Shown piece after piece: positions 33,723 to 42,773 of a DNA stretch of 64,000 nucleotides. Both the position numbers and the translations under genes were made by a program. The notes beneath the pieces are model-generated. The model was not told the origin of the DNA. It searched no databases and saw only the letters and a list, made by a program, of their open reading frames with translations. The DNA lies in the NCBI RefSeq assembly GCF_036346105.1, contig NZ_CP107811.1:1-64000 (forward strand). The letters are read 5' to 3'. Position 1 is the first letter of the stretch. Every line of letters starts with the position of its first letter. This stretch comes from Streptomyces sp. NBC_00539. Lineage in GTDB: Bacteria; Actinomycetota; Actinomycetes; Streptomycetales; Streptomycetaceae.

Positions 33723-34145
33723 CACCGGCTGCGGCTGGTCGTTGAACAGGACGGTCGAGCGAAGTGCACAGAGAGGCCCCGGGCGTCATCGCCCGGGGCC
33801 TCGTGCTGTCGGCGGCCGGCTGCTCCGCCCGGACCTGGCGCGGGCCTGCAACGCGAGGTGCAACACCGATTCCACGAACCTCTATCCGAGGCATCACCGC
33901 AGGTCAGAGCGCGATGCGCGGCGGTGTTGCACTGGACGTGTCGCCCTGGCCGCTTTCGACGCTGGTGCGCGGCCTGCTCGGGCAGTTGGCCGACTGGCAC
34001 CAGTCGATCGGCGAGCTGGGCCGCGCGCTCACCACGGCAACTGAAGGCCGACCGCTACCAGGCTGGTCCCTCGGCGGTGAGCTGGAGCTCCCAGCTACCC
34101 GTAACGGGCGCCTCATGGGCGCGGTCATCCCAGAAGGCTGCGCGG
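33723..34145. other. No gene; paired TGTTGCAC words
   Basis: No convincing frame. GTGCAACACCG at 33858-33868 and its reverse complement at 33922-33932 are separated by 53 bases that include CCGCAGGTCAG, a word shared with the other site arrays. The pattern looks like a right tip facing a left tip (ACA ... TGT), as at 9800-9806. Confidence 0.4.
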
Positions 34146-34538
34146 TCAGCGACGCCGGCCGCCGCCGATGCGGCGGTCGTCGGCCAGTGCGGTAAGCGGG
34201 CCGAACTCGCGGGCAAGCTGGTTCCACGTCAGAACCTCGCCACAGCGGGCCGGGAACTCCTTCGGGTTGAACTCGGGCATGGTCCAGGTGCCAGTGCCCC
34301 GGTCCCGCAGCCACAGGTCCCCGTCACCGTCGACCACAGTCGCCGGGACCGGTACGGGCTCGGCCTGATCGGTGGGCTCCCAGGTGACCCGGCCCGGGTG
34401 GGAAACGCGGCGCAGCTCGGTGGTCGCCAGCCGCGTGGCCAAATCACGGGTGGACTCTTCGGCGTCCTTGACCGACGCGAGTCGGAATGCGTCGTCAAGC
34501 ACGGGCAGGGCTGGATTCTTGCTGCGCTTTGAACTCAT
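34146..34538 (-). CDS. Hypothetical protein (130 aa)
   Basis: A soluble 130-residue protein (MSSKRSKNPALPVLDDAFRL). A central segment TRDLATRLATTELRRVSHPG is followed by a beta-rich stretch with WEPTDQAEPVPVPATVVDGD and WLRDRGTGTWTMPEF. I do not know the family. ATG 34538 is preceded by GGAGG, which favours it over the far upstream ATG. A small divergent gene starts 37 bases away, so they share a promoter region. Confidence 0.65.
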   Translation of the reverse strand: MSSKRSKNPALPVLDDAFRLASVKDAEESTRDLATRLATTELRRVSHPGRVTWEPTDQAEPVPVPATVVDGDGDLWLRDRGTGTWTMPEFNPKEFPARCGEVLTWNQLAREFGPLTALADDRRIGGGRRR

Positions 34539-34575
34539 ACGCTGACTACCTCCGGTGGGGGGCGCCACATCCGTT

Positions 34576-34737
34576 ATGGCACCCCGTAGAGCAACACGGT
34601 ATCCGAGGCGGGAGCCGGGCCAGGCCTCCTCCGCTGGAACGGTCAGCAAGCCCGCCGACGCCCAGGAAGATGCTCTGCGCCAGGTCAGCGACTTGTTGGG
34701 TGAGGCGAGGAAGGCACTCGACACGCTGACGAAGTAG
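34576..34737 (+). CDS. Small hypothetical protein (53 aa)
   Basis: MAPRRATRYPRREPGQASSA, then a helix SDLLGEARKALDTLTK. It is short, basic at the N-terminus and predicted to be helical at the C-terminus. It stands divergent from the gene at 34538. Only codon bias and position support it. Confidence 0.45.
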   Translation: MAPRRATRYPRREPGQASSAGTVSKPADAQEDALRQVSDLLGEARKALDTLTK

Positions 34738-34763
34738 CTGGAAGCAACCGTCCAGCCCACGGT

Positions 34764-35172
34764 TCAGCCCCCGCTCGGTACAACCCTCTCCGGGGCGAGC
34801 GCGGCCTCCAGGCGGTCCAGCCGTTCGTGGAGGGCGCGAACGAGGCGGGCGCGGTTCTGGACGCAGCGCACGGTGCCCTCGATCGTCGTGGACAGCCGGC
34901 CTTCCGCCGCGCAGGACGACGTCGGCGAGCGCTCTGGGTCCGCTGTTCTTCGGCAGCTGGTCGGCGCGGCGGCGGACGTCGATGACGAGCGCGCGGGCGT
35001 GGCCGGTGAGCTGAAGGGCGATCTGCTCCAGGTCGCGGGCGGTGAGGGTGTCCTCGCCGGTCCAGGCGAGGACGGCCTTGACGAGGCTTTCGTACGGTTC
35101 GTGGTCGAGCGGGAGCCCGGCTTGGATCAGGCCATCGGGGTCGTACAGGACCGTGTGCGTGCTGGTGTGCAT
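34764..35172 (-). pseudogene. DUF6415 family protein, frameshifted
   Basis: The frame from ATG 35172 (MHTSTHTVLYDPDGLIQAGL) reads through LVKAVLAWTGEDTLTARDLE and VRRRADQLPKNSGPRALADV. Near 34905 two bases are missing, after which EGRLSTTIEGTVRCVQNRAR and LVRALHERLDRLEAAL continue in another frame to 34764. The family pattern of DUF6415, found beside secondary-metabolite genes in Streptomyces, covers both halves. Its function is unknown. A related small gene follows upstream at 35218. Confidence 0.7.
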
Positions 35173-35217
35173 GGCGGGCCTCGCTGCCGGGAGCGTCGTC
35201 GCGCGGGTGGCCGGCGG

Positions 35218-35451
35218 TCACCGCTGGGGGTCCTCGCTGCCGTCGGCCCCGTCGTCCTGGTCCTCGCCGTGCCGGCCGAGGAACCGGGCGAAGCCGCGGT
35301 CCGCACGGGCCAGCAGGGCCGTGGAGGGAACGCCGTAGGGAGGCGACTGGAGGCCGCGGCCCTCCCGGGCCGGGGCGGTGGAGTCGGTGTGTGCGCAAGG
35401 GGGCCCCGCCTCTCCGGCTGGTGGTCCGTCGATGCCGTCGACGCTACGCAC
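35218..35451 (-). CDS. Small hypothetical protein upstream of the DUF6415 gene
   Basis: A 77-residue protein whose second half is well defined: GLQSPPYGVPSTALLARADR, then GFARFLGRHGEDQDD and an acidic end. Its stop is 46 bases before the DUF6415 start on the same strand, so they may have formed an operon. I base it on codon bias and on the conserved look of the C-terminal part; the N-terminal 25 residues are doubtful. Confidence 0.45.
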   Translation of the reverse strand: MRSVDGIDGPPAGEAGPPCAHTDSTAPAREGRGLQSPPYGVPSTALLARADRGFARFLGRHGEDQDDGADGSEDPQR

Positions 35452-36206
35452 CTGTGGTCCGCGCTCTCAACAAAGTTGCGGAGAATTGCGCCAGTTCACT
35501 CCAGGGCGTCGATGGCGACGTGGATGAGGGCGCGGGCAGCCGTAGACGGCCATCTCCGCGAGGCCGGCGAACGCCGACGAGCTCGCGCGGCTGCTTCACC
35601 TTGATCTCCGCCGTCGGCATCGCCGTTGCGATCCTTCGTTTCATCGCGTCGAGCATGTCTGCCGAGCTCCAGGCCGACGGGTATCCGGCTCGGACTCCTC
35701 ACTGATGCGGATCCCGAATTTTCCCCAGGCCGCTCTTCGTTCCCCAGTCGGTTGCTGCTGGCAACGGGGATCAGGGCCGCCCGACCGTGCAGTGTGCGGG
35801 CCGTGCTGACCGGTCAAGGGCGCCTGCGGCGGCGCTACGCGCTGGGCTGCGCCCACCCTGGACAGCTCGCCCCGCCCCTGGACCTGGCTGGCTATCGGGC
35901 GGCCCCTCCGCTGTGGCGCCCGACCGCAGGTCAGCTTCCAGGGGGTGGGGAACTTGGGTGAGCAGGTCTGTCCCACCCCCGAGCGCGGGGTGAGGAGATT
36001 CGTCGAGCCCGATCATCACAGGCCCGCTCACCGGCATTTACGACTCCAACGGCATCGACGCCATACTTTCGCCGTGCTCGCCGTGGTGCCGGGCGGATCA
36101 AGCGCGGCTACATCCGGGAGAAGACCCCGCAGGCCGACCGACCGCGTCGGCCGAAGGCAACCACGCTGCTCTGCGGCCTTCGCTTTCGCGGCCGGTACGG
36201 CCGAAC
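35452..36206. other. Degenerate region without a supported gene
   Basis: Several short frames overlap. The minus strand at 35540-35690 shows DMLDAMKRRIATAMPTAEIK and VKQPRELVG, probably part of an old gene. A plus frame ends at 35961. A CCGCAGGTCAG word occurs at 35929. Nothing reaches the level of a gene call. Confidence 0.35.
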
Positions 36207-37505
36207 CTACGGCTTCGGGCGGTCGGCCGAGGCTTGGTGGGTGTCCGCCCCGGAGCTGACGTGCCGTTGGGTCTCCTGCGGACCGTGCCAGTCCAGGCAC
36301 ATCACGGTGGCATCGTCCTCAAGTCGGCCGCCGGCTGCGTCCCGTACCGCTGAAGTCATTGCCAGAGCGGTCTCGCGGGGGTGCAGGTTCCGGGTGCGTT
36401 CCAGAAGGTCGAGGAGATCGACTTTCTCTCCGTGGCGTTCGAGCATGCCGTCGGTGAACATGAGCAGTCGGTCGCCGGGGCGCAGGTCGACGTCCTGGGC
36501 GCGGTAGGGGTGGGGCATGGGCACGGACAGTCCGAAGGGATGGTCCACCTCGCAGGTGATCGCCTTCGCGACTCCATGGCGCAGTCGCAGTGGCCAGGGG
36601 TGGCCGGCGTTGACGAGCTGGGCCCGCCCGGTGTGGAGGTTGATGCGCAACAGCTGCCCGGTGGCGTGGCCCTGGCCGTGGTCGGCCAGGGCCTGGTCTG
36701 CCAGATGAGCCTGCTCCACCAGGCCGGCCCCCGCGCGACGGGCGCCGCGCAAGGCGCCGACCAGCACGGTGGCGGCCAGGGCCGCATCGATGTCGTGTCC
36801 CATGGGGTCGGTCACCGACACGTGCAGGGTGTCGCGGTCCAGGATGTAGTCGAAGGTGTCGCCGCTGAGGTCTTCGGAGGGCTCGAGGCTCCCGCACAGG
36901 GTGAACTGGGCCGCCTCGCACGACAGGGACGGGGGAAGCAGCTGGTACTGGATCTCCGCGGCCAGGGTGGGCGGTCTGGAACGCTTGCCCCAGGTATAGA
37001 GATCGGTGAAGCGGCCGTTGGCGATCACGACGTAGGCCAGGACGTGCGCGGCCTCCCCGACCTCGGTGAGGGTGTCCTTGCCGGGTCCGGCCGGCAGAAG
37101 GAGTTCCAGGAGCCCGATCGCGTCCCCCCGGTTGGTGACGGGCGCGATCACGCGGTGTCCGCGATGGGTCGCCTCCTGGTACAGCCGCTGGGTACGGATC
37201 ACATGTTCGTACACGCTGCCGAGCAATGGAATCCGTTCCGCTTCCTGGCCGCTCTCCCCCACTGCGGTGGTGGACAGCCGGGCCACCGCCTTCCCCGTCA
37301 GGTCCACGATGAGGAAGGAGACCTCGACGGCCTCGAACCGCCGTCGCAGATCCCGCGCGACGACGTCGACGGCCTCCACCGGCGCGGCCGTCTCCGCTGC
37401 GGTCAGAAGCCGAGGAAGCTCACTCTGCCCATCACTCACGGCCACGGTCCCTTCGACGAGCCCCTCCCGCGCCGACGCGGCGATCCGCCAGGGTGTGAGC
37501 GCCAC
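36207..37505 (-). CDS. PP2C-type (SpoIIE) serine phosphatase with GAF-like sensor
   Basis: A 432-residue cytoplasmic phosphatase. Residues about 30-180 form a GAF-like sensor ([38 protein letters not shown]). Residues about 200-410 form the SpoIIE/RsbU catalytic fold. Metal-site regions are [48 protein letters not shown] and [13 protein letters not shown]. These enzymes dephosphorylate STAS anti-sigma antagonists and so release sigma factors. The usual GDWYD-type box is GDTFDY here. A STAS protein (43950) and a broken HATPase (39196) in the same window are possible partners. Confidence 0.88.
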   Translation of the reverse strand: MALTPWRIAASAREGLVEGTVAVSDGQSELPRLLTAAETAAPVEAVDVVARDLRRRFEAVEVSFLIVDLTGKAVARLSTTAVGESGQEAERIPLLGSVYEHVIRTQRLYQEATHRGHRVIAPVTNRGDAIGLLELLLPAGPGKDTLTEVGEAAHVLAYVVIANGRFTDLYTWGKRSRPPTLAAEIQYQLLPPSLSCEAAQFTLCGSLEPSEDLSGDTFDYILDRDTLHVSVTDPMGHDIDAALAATVLVGALRGARRAGAGLVEQAHLADQALADHGQGHATGQLLRINLHTGRAQLVNAGHPWPLRLRHGVAKAITCEVDHPFGLSVPMPHPYRAQDVDLRPGDRLLMFTDGMLERHGEKVDLLDLLERTRNLHPRETALAMTSAVRDAAGGRLEDDATVMCLDWHGPQETQRHVSSGADTHQASADRPKP

Positions 37506-37897
37506 CTGCCAGGCTCTTCACCTACACATCATCCACCCGGAGAGAGCACAGGTCTGCCGGCGTTCCGGGGACACTCAAGTCGAGGCGCGCGGAGCAGCGG
37601 CGCGCCTTCAGTCCGGTGCCCCGGTTCCGCCGACTGTGGTGTGCCGCAGGAACCAGGGCGATCACCTCCGCCTTCCGCACATCGTGGGAGGCGTTCATCG
37701 ACTGGAAGGCAAAAGACATGGCTACGGGAACAGCAAAACACCCACGCCGAAGGCGTGGGCAAAGGGAACTTCCGAACCACGACAGCTGACCCAGACGGTA
37801 CACGTCCGCACACCCTGTCACCAGAGGAGACGAGTCGGTACACCCGGGCGCGGGCCAGCCCGCCGCCCGCCGGTGTCCGGCGGGCGTGGGTGCGGTC
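37506..37897. other. Intergenic; contains one short hairpin
   Basis: No gene seen. A hairpin CCCACGCC, loop GAA, GGCGTGGG at 37741-37759 follows AACA and precedes AAAGGG, and may terminate transcription of the MerR gene at its left or reads from the right. The rest has only shadow frames. Confidence 0.4.
37741..37759. terminator. Hairpin, 8-bp arms and GAA loop
   Basis: Perfect stem, downstream of the MerR gene and 235 bases upstream of the PP2C start. There is no T-tract. Confidence 0.5.
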
Positions 37898-38236
37898 TCA
37901 GGCCGCGGCCGCCGGATTCGCCGAACCGGTGGCGCGCCGGTACTCGGCGTTGATGCGCTGGGCTTCTTCGAGCTGGTCTTCGAGGATGACGATGCGGCAG
38001 GCGGCCTCGATGGGGGTGCCGCGGTCGACGAGTTCGCGGGCGCGGGCCGCGATGCGCAGTTGATAGCGGGAGTAGCGGCGGTGTCCGCCCGGGGAGCGGA
38101 GGGGGGTGATGAGGCGGGCGTCGCCGATGGCGCGGAGGAAGCCTTGGGTGGTGCCGAGGATTTCGGCGGCGCGGCCCATGGTGTAGGCGGGGTAGTCGTC
38201 GTCTTCGAGCCGGTCGAACGAGGCGTCTGCTGTCAC
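37898..38236 (-). CDS. MerR family regulator
   Basis: A 112-residue single-domain MerR-type protein. The winged helix has YTMGRAAEILGTTQGFLRAI, then ARLITPLRSPGGHRRYSRYQ, the exact MerR wing signature. The dimerisation helix is RIVILEDQLEEAQRINAEYR. No effector domain follows, as in small MerR regulators of Streptomyces. GTG 38236 follows AAGG; a GTG two codons up is equally possible. A perfect 32-bp palindrome lies about 65 bases upstream and could be its own operator. Confidence 0.88.
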   Translation of the reverse strand: MTADASFDRLEDDDYPAYTMGRAAEILGTTQGFLRAIGDARLITPLRSPGGHRRYSRYQLRIAARARELVDRGTPIEAACRIVILEDQLEEAQRINAEYRRATGSANPAAAA

Positions 38237-38300
38237 TTTCACCTTCTGTATGACATGCCTGGTGGAATGCGTGGAGAGGTCCTGGTGTGGAACGCGCGGA

Positions 38301-38332
38301 GGGGCCCTGGTGCCGTACGGCACCAGGGCCCC
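38301..38332. promoter_or_regulatory. Perfect 32-bp palindrome upstream of the MerR gene
   Basis: GGGGCCCTGGTGCCGT is followed at once by its exact reverse complement. It has no loop, so it is better suited to a dimeric or tetrameric regulator than to a terminator, though a cruciform or terminator role cannot be excluded. Confidence 0.6.
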
Positions 38333-38535
38333 GAAGGAACTGCTACACCATCTGCCGGCCCTGGAACTGCGCCGGCTTCCTGTTTCCACACGCCCGATGA
38401 TGTTGCTGTCGGGGGTGCAGGGATCGCTGTTGCCTGACCGGAGACCACCTCACTATCGATGTCCTGCGGTACCCGGGTACAACTTCGCCCGGGCGATCCT
38501 GATGGCGTTCGTTCCTCCGCTCTTCCCTCTTGATC

Positions 38536-38936
38536 AACTGCTACTTACAGGACTGCGTACTACTGGTACTGCTCAACTGCGGTGATGCTGTACTGCTCTA
38601 CTGCGAACTACTCGGCGGCCTGTGACAGCGCCACTCCTCCGGCAGTCAGCCCCGTCGCCCATCCTGCGTCTGCTCTGGCTTAGAACCCCACTGCCGGACT
38701 TCCCGGTGCGCGCGCCCGCAACGACGCCTTCACCGAGGGTGTTGCCGATACTGCACTTCACTGCGGTACTGCACTTGCGGATACTGCACTGCGGGTCCTG
38801 CTCATGGCGGCCCCTGATCACTGCGGGCCACCCGGTCCGGCCGCCAGTCCCGTCGCCGTCCTACAACACACCTGGCTTCAGAACTCCGCCGCCGCACCGT
38901 CCTACGGGTACTGCGCTAACGGGCACTGCGTACTGC
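38536..38936 (+). repeat. Field of strand-biased ACTGC repeats
   Basis: About fifteen copies of ACTGC, most as TACTGC or CACTGCGG, lie on the plus strand in three clusters: 38536-38604, 38749-38824 and 38908-38936. Examples are GGTACTGCTCAACTGCGG and CGGTACTGCACTTGCGG. Inverted copies are few. The surrounding sequence is less GC-rich than average. Frames through it have no protein signature. Confidence 0.7.
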
Positions 38937-39195
38937 TGCCCGGCAGTTCGTCTCTGCCGGGCCCTTCGACCTTGCTGGTTACGAGAGAAACCATAACCAC
39001 ACCAACACCCAATGTCTACTCCGACCAAGACAGATTTCTACGCGTTCGACAGGGAGGTAATCGAACTCGAACAGTCACGGGAAGCGGACGCGCACACGAC
39101 AGGACCCGGGTAGGCGGTAGACGGGCACGGGCCGGGTACGAGCACCGAGCAGGGAGGGCGGGACACTGACGATCGACAGACCGGAGGCTGCCTTC

Positions 39196-39573
39196 ATGAA
39201 GACGATGAGCGTGAACGTCGCGACCGGGCGTTCGACGACGTCCCTCGCCGACGCACGCCAGAGCGCTCTGGCCTTCCTCGCAGGTCTCGACCCCCGCCGG
39301 CGGAGGCGGCCGCGGAAGCCATGGTGCTGGTCGTCTCCGAGCTCGTCACCAACGCGCTGCGCCACGCCGGCGGCACCTGCACCGTGGACCTGACCGCCGG
39401 CCTGGACAGCGTCGAAGTCGCCGTACACGACGCCAGCTCGCATGCGCACCCCGGATTTGAACGGCGGCACCGGAGGCTTCGGCTGGCCCATGGTCAACCG
39501 CCTCGCCCACACCACCCACGTCACCCACCCGCCCACCGGCGGCAAAACCATCAGCGCCCACCTGACCCGATGA
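39196..39573 (+). pseudogene. Anti-sigma-type HATPase, two frameshifts
   Basis: ATG 39196 opens MKTMSVNVATGRSTTSLADA, the N-terminal strand-helix of RsbW-like ATP-binding proteins. After a frame change near 39293 the N box appears (MVLVVSELVTNALRHAGGTC). A second change near 39455 restores LNGGTGGFGWPMVNRLAHTT (G boxes) and the end GGKTISAHLTR. All domain parts exist in order. Such kinases phosphorylate STAS proteins and hold sigma factors. Confidence 0.8.
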
Positions 39574-39708
39574 CCAAGGCGCGGACGCCTGGTGCCGTAC
39601 CCGGCTCAGGACGCGAACCCCCTGGGGCGATCGGTCGGCCCCTGCGTCGTCGTCTACTGACGGCGAGCCGGGTTAGTTGTGCCATCTCATGACATTGGTT
39701 CCTCGCGG

Positions 39709-40698
39709 TCAGGCTTGGCGCGCGTAGGACGCAAGGCGATCGGCGAGCGCGGTGACGAGGTCGCGCAGTTCATGGGGGCGCTCGATGACGAACGGCCGGT
39801 CGAGTGAGGCGAGTACTGGAGGCAACCAGTCGAGCCGCTCCGCCCGCAGCTCGATGCGCAGCCAGCGCTCGGTCATCCGGTCCTGGCCTGCCGCGGGCTC
39901 GTGCTCCTCCAGGCTCGCGACGCTGGCGGGAAGGTGGGCGCGGATCTGCTCAACTGTCCCGTGGATCCGCAAGGTCACCTCATGCCGGTACTCGGCCGTG
40001 GCGAACGCCGACAACACGCGCTGTGCCGGGCCGGGACCCACGGGCGCTTCGAATGAGCCGGGCAGGGTCCGCGCGTCTGCGATGCGATCGAGCCGGAAGG
40101 TTCGGTCCTCGCCGATCTGGGTGTCCTTGCCCGTGACGTACCACCGGCCCGCATGGGCGACGATCCCGTACGCATGCAGCGTGCGTTCGCTGCGCCGTCC
40201 GTCGCGGTCGGTGTAGCGGATCGAGACCGGTCGGCGGTGGCGCACCGCATCGGCGATGGTGAGCAGGACCCCAGCGTCCGGGGTGTCGAACTCGCCGGGC
40301 TGGTCCGTGAAGGCGAGAGCCTCCAGAAGTGTGTCGAGCCGACGGGCGATGTGCTTGGGCAGCACCCGCCGGATCTTCGCCGATGCCGTCTCGCTTGCCG
40401 TGCGCTCCGTCGTCGTCAGCCCTGCCCGGCGGCCGGCGACCAGGCCGAGCAGCACGGCCAGCGCCTCGTCATCGCTGAGCATGAGCGGAGGCAAGCGGTA
40501 CCCCGGAGCCAGCCTGTACCCGCCGTAGCGGCCGCGCACCGACTCCACGGGCACATCCAGCTCGATCAGCTGGTCCACATACCGCCGCACGGTGCGCCCT
40601 TCGACGCCGAGCCGGTCGGCCAGTTCGGCCACCGTCCGGGTGCCGCCCGACTGCAGCAGCTCCAGGAGTGTCAGCACGCGGGCAGTGGGTCGGGGCAT
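39709..40698 (-). CDS. WYL-domain (YafY-type) transcriptional regulator
   Basis: A 329-residue regulator. The winged helix is at residues 1-60 (VLTLLELLQSGGTRTVAELA, then RLGVEGRTVRRYVDQLIELD). GYRLAPGYRLPPLMLSDDEA precedes the WYL domain at about 140-220 (HRRPVSIRYTDRDGRRSERT and GRWYVTGKDTQIGEDRTFRL). A C-terminal WCX-type extension follows. The regulator is divergent from the VOC protein gene, with 93 bases between, and probably regulates it. WYL proteins bind nucleic acid or nucleotide ligands; the signal here is unknown. Confidence 0.9.
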   Translation of the reverse strand: MPRPTARVLTLLELLQSGGTRTVAELADRLGVEGRTVRRYVDQLIELDVPVESVRGRYGGYRLAPGYRLPPLMLSDDEALAVLLGLVAGRRAGLTTTERTASETASAKIRRVLPKHIARRLDTLLEALAFTDQPGEFDTPDAGVLLTIADAVRHRRPVSIRYTDRDGRRSERTLHAYGIVAHAGRWYVTGKDTQIGEDRTFRLDRIADARTLPGSFEAPVGPGPAQRVLSAFATAEYRHEVTLRIHGTVEQIRAHLPASVASLEEHEPAAGQDRMTERWLRIELRAERLDWLPPVLASLDRPFVIERPHELRDLVTALADRLASYARQA

Positions 40699-40791
40699 GT
40701 GCACAACTTAACTCGAATACAGGACCGATTCTGTCCACTATTTCTCCTAGCCTGCGCAGTGCACGCCTCCAGCACAGCCAAGGAGATCCCC

Positions 40792-41190
40792 ATGGACTTC
40801 GTCTCGATCCGCATCATCACCAGCGACGTAGCGCGCCTCGTCGAGTTCTATGAGCGAGCCACAGGGGTGCGGGCGACGTGGGCCACCGAAGACTTCGCCG
40901 AACTCAACACGGCGGGCGCCACCCTCGCGATCGCCGGCACCCGCACCGTCCCGCTGTTCGCCCCGGGCTCTGCCCGCCCGGGGGACAATCACAGCGTGAT
41001 CACCGAGTTCCTCGTCGACGACGTGGACCGCGTTCACCAGAACCTGACCGGCTTCGTCACCGACTTCGTCACCGAGCCCACCACGATGCCCTGGGGCAAC
41101 CGGTCGCTGCTGTTCCGTGACCCCGACGGCAACCTCGTCAACTTCTTCACCCCCGTCACCCCAGCGGCCATCGAAAAGTTCGCACGCTGA
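40792..41190 (+). CDS. VOC (glyoxalase/bleomycin-resistance fold) protein
   Basis: A 132-residue protein with paired beta-alpha-beta-beta-beta modules: IRIITSDVARLVEFYERATG and SVITEFLVDDVDRVHQNLTG, closing with SLLFRDPDGNLVNFFTPVTP. Metal-site Glu occurs in the last strands' region as usual, but the full ligand set cannot be proved. ATG 40792 follows AAGGAG. It is probably regulated by the divergent WYL gene. Relatives include lyases, dioxygenases and drug-binding proteins, and substrate is not predictable. Confidence 0.9.
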   Translation: MDFVSIRIITSDVARLVEFYERATGVRATWATEDFAELNTAGATLAIAGTRTVPLFAPGSARPGDNHSVITEFLVDDVDRVHQNLTGFVTDFVTEPTTMPWGNRSLLFRDPDGNLVNFFTPVTPAAIEKFAR

Positions 41191-41289
41191 CGCCACGCAA
41201 AGCCGCTCACGCGGGAGCCCTGAGATTCCAGGGCTCCCGATGAACGCGGCCGCCGAGTCCAGGAGCGCCACCAGCAGGGGGGCACCGGA

Positions 41290-41695
41290 ACGCACCGCTG
41301 ACCCCCGAAGGACGCCTGCGCTTATGCCTGCGGATCGACGCCGGACGTCCGATCGCGCACTGCGGAAGCCCGAATCTCCCGCCGCTGCCGGGCCAAGTGG
41401 TACGCCCGCTGGCGCGCGCACGGCGAGAACGGACTACTCGACCACTCCTCCCGCCCCGCCACAGCCCCGCCCGCACCCCCGATGACATCGCCGACCTGGT
41501 GGAGGCGCTGCGGCGGCAGACCAAGCACGGGCCAGCCCGGCTCGCCGCCGACCTACAGCGGCTGCACGACGTCACACTCGCGCCCGCGACCGTCCACCGC
41601 ATGCTGGTAAGGCGAGGACTCAACCGGCTCCGGGACCTCGACCCACCGACCGGCGAGCAGTTGGGCGAGGTCATCCGCTACGAGCATGTCGAAGG
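41290..41695 (+). pseudogene. IS481-type transposase 5' fragment, frameshifted
   Basis: LRLCLRIDAGRPIAH starts the helix-turn-helix. A frame change interrupts it, then ARTPDDIADLVEALRRQTKH, LAADLQRLHDVTLAPATVHR and MLVRRGLNRLRDLD follow. The DDE core is absent; the sequence switches to another transposase at about 41695. Confidence 0.75.
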
Positions 41696-41850
41696 CGTTC
41701 AGTGCGGTCTTCCAGCGCATGGTCCAGCGGGCCTGGCCCTTGCCGGGGGGGCGAGCGACATGATCGCCATGTAGACGCACTCCAGTGCGGCGGTCTCGCT
41801 CGGGAAGTGCCCGCGGGCCTTGACCGCCCGCCGGATCCGCGCGTTCGGCC
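41696..41850 (-). pseudogene. IS256-type transposase 3' fragment
   Basis: SETAALECVYMAIMSL, then GQARWTMRWKTALNAFDM matches the closing segment of IS256/mutator transposases (RWxxALNAF). A one-base change splits the two parts. It is fused tail-to-tail with the IS481 fragment. Confidence 0.6.
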
Positions 41851-41859
41851 AGTCCGTAT

Positions 41860-42015
41860 CTCGCTGGCTGCGAGCTGGACGAGCAACGCGAGCATCTGTC
41901 GGCCCAGGGCCTTCTCCACAAGCCTCGGATGATGGACTGACTCCGCTCGGAAGATCTGCTGGAGCCGCACGGTCTCGGCCTCGATTCCGCGCTGGCAGCC
42001 GGTACGCCATTGGAA
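41860..42015 (-). pseudogene. IS110-type transposase fragment
   Basis: ETVRLQQIFRAESVHHPRLV, then EKALGRQMLALLVQLAASE resembles the linker between the N-terminal RuvC-like and C-terminal Tnp_20 domains of IS110 transposases. Neither domain is complete. Confidence 0.5.
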
Positions 42016-42510
42016 GTGATGGGTAGAGGCTGGGCCCCGGCCGACCCGGGGGGGTGGGCCGGCCGGGGCGGCCCCGGCCGGCGGGGGGGATGCCGGTCGG
42101 GGGCTGCGGGCAGAGCCTCAAGGACTGGCGCTTCGCCAGCCGATTCCCCGGACTCCTGCCCCACGATCCTCGCAGCAGACCGTGCCCGGGGTCTGCCGGA
42201 CACGCACCTGAACGTGACCCATGTAATTGGGGTTTCCAAGGATTCCCATCACCGGTCGGGGATGGGACTGGATGCTGCCGGCCGGGGATGTGACCAGCGA
42301 CGTGTGACGGCTGCCGGACCTGCCCGCAGCCGGCAGCGCCACGGGGTGGGGAGCGGTCCTTCCTGTGCAGCTCCCCGCGGCAGCTATTGCACCGCTCTTG
42401 CGCGCGGGGCCTGCTGGTGGCGCGCTGAAGAGGGTGGGGGCCCACCCGGACGGAGGGGCGTCAGCCGTTGTTGCGTGCGCTGCCCCAGCTACTCGTCGGG
42501 AAGTTGTGGC
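42016..42510. other. No gene; very GC-rich hairpin at the left
   Basis: From 42050 to 42090 runs of G and C form a strong stem (GGCCGGCCGGGG against CCCCGGCCGGC). The remainder shows only shadow frames. CCAATTACATGGGTCACG (minus strand, near 42225) is AT-richer than its surroundings but was not matched to any family. Confidence 0.35.
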
Positions 42511-42720
42511 ATGGACGAAGACTTCCTCGATACGCTCCCTGATGCCGCGGGCGAGATTCGGCTCAAGCTGCTGACCGAGGACGAGGCCAGAGCGGTCATG
42601 ATGCTCCTGGGCGCCCTTGAGCGCGAGAGTCGCTCGGAGGAGGATCATCGGGCCGGCGAGATGCGATTCCGCCTCGGATCACGCCTGGGCACCCCGGCGC
42701 TCCTACGGTCCCGTGCCGTC
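42511..42720 (+). pseudogene. Small conserved gene, longer copy (partner fragment at 12058)
   Basis: MDEDFLDTLPDAAGEIRLKL, then TEDEARAVMMLLGALERESR and MRFRLGSRLGTPALLRSRAV. This is a conserved acidic-helical actinomycete protein of unknown function. There is no stop near the expected end; the frame runs on over the opposite-strand ligase to 43215, so its 3' end appears lost. GGAAGTTGTGGC precedes the start, with no clear ribosome site. Confidence 0.45.
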
Positions 42721-42773
42721 CTGAACGACAGGCGCCGGATGCTGTGCGTGGAGACCATGACCGGTCTGCTGTC

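Noticed and set aside
36381-38063. Long plus-strand reading frame opposite the phosphatase and beyond
   Set aside because: It mirrors the GC-biased PP2C gene, with no ribosome site and no family character.
38622-38996. Protein-coding role for the ACTGC field
   Set aside because: The translated sequence lacks any recognisable fold or start signal, and the repeats do not keep a three-base phase.
42050-42090. Terminator at the GC-rich hairpin
   Set aside because: Runs of G and C give many alternative stems and there is no gene end immediately before it.
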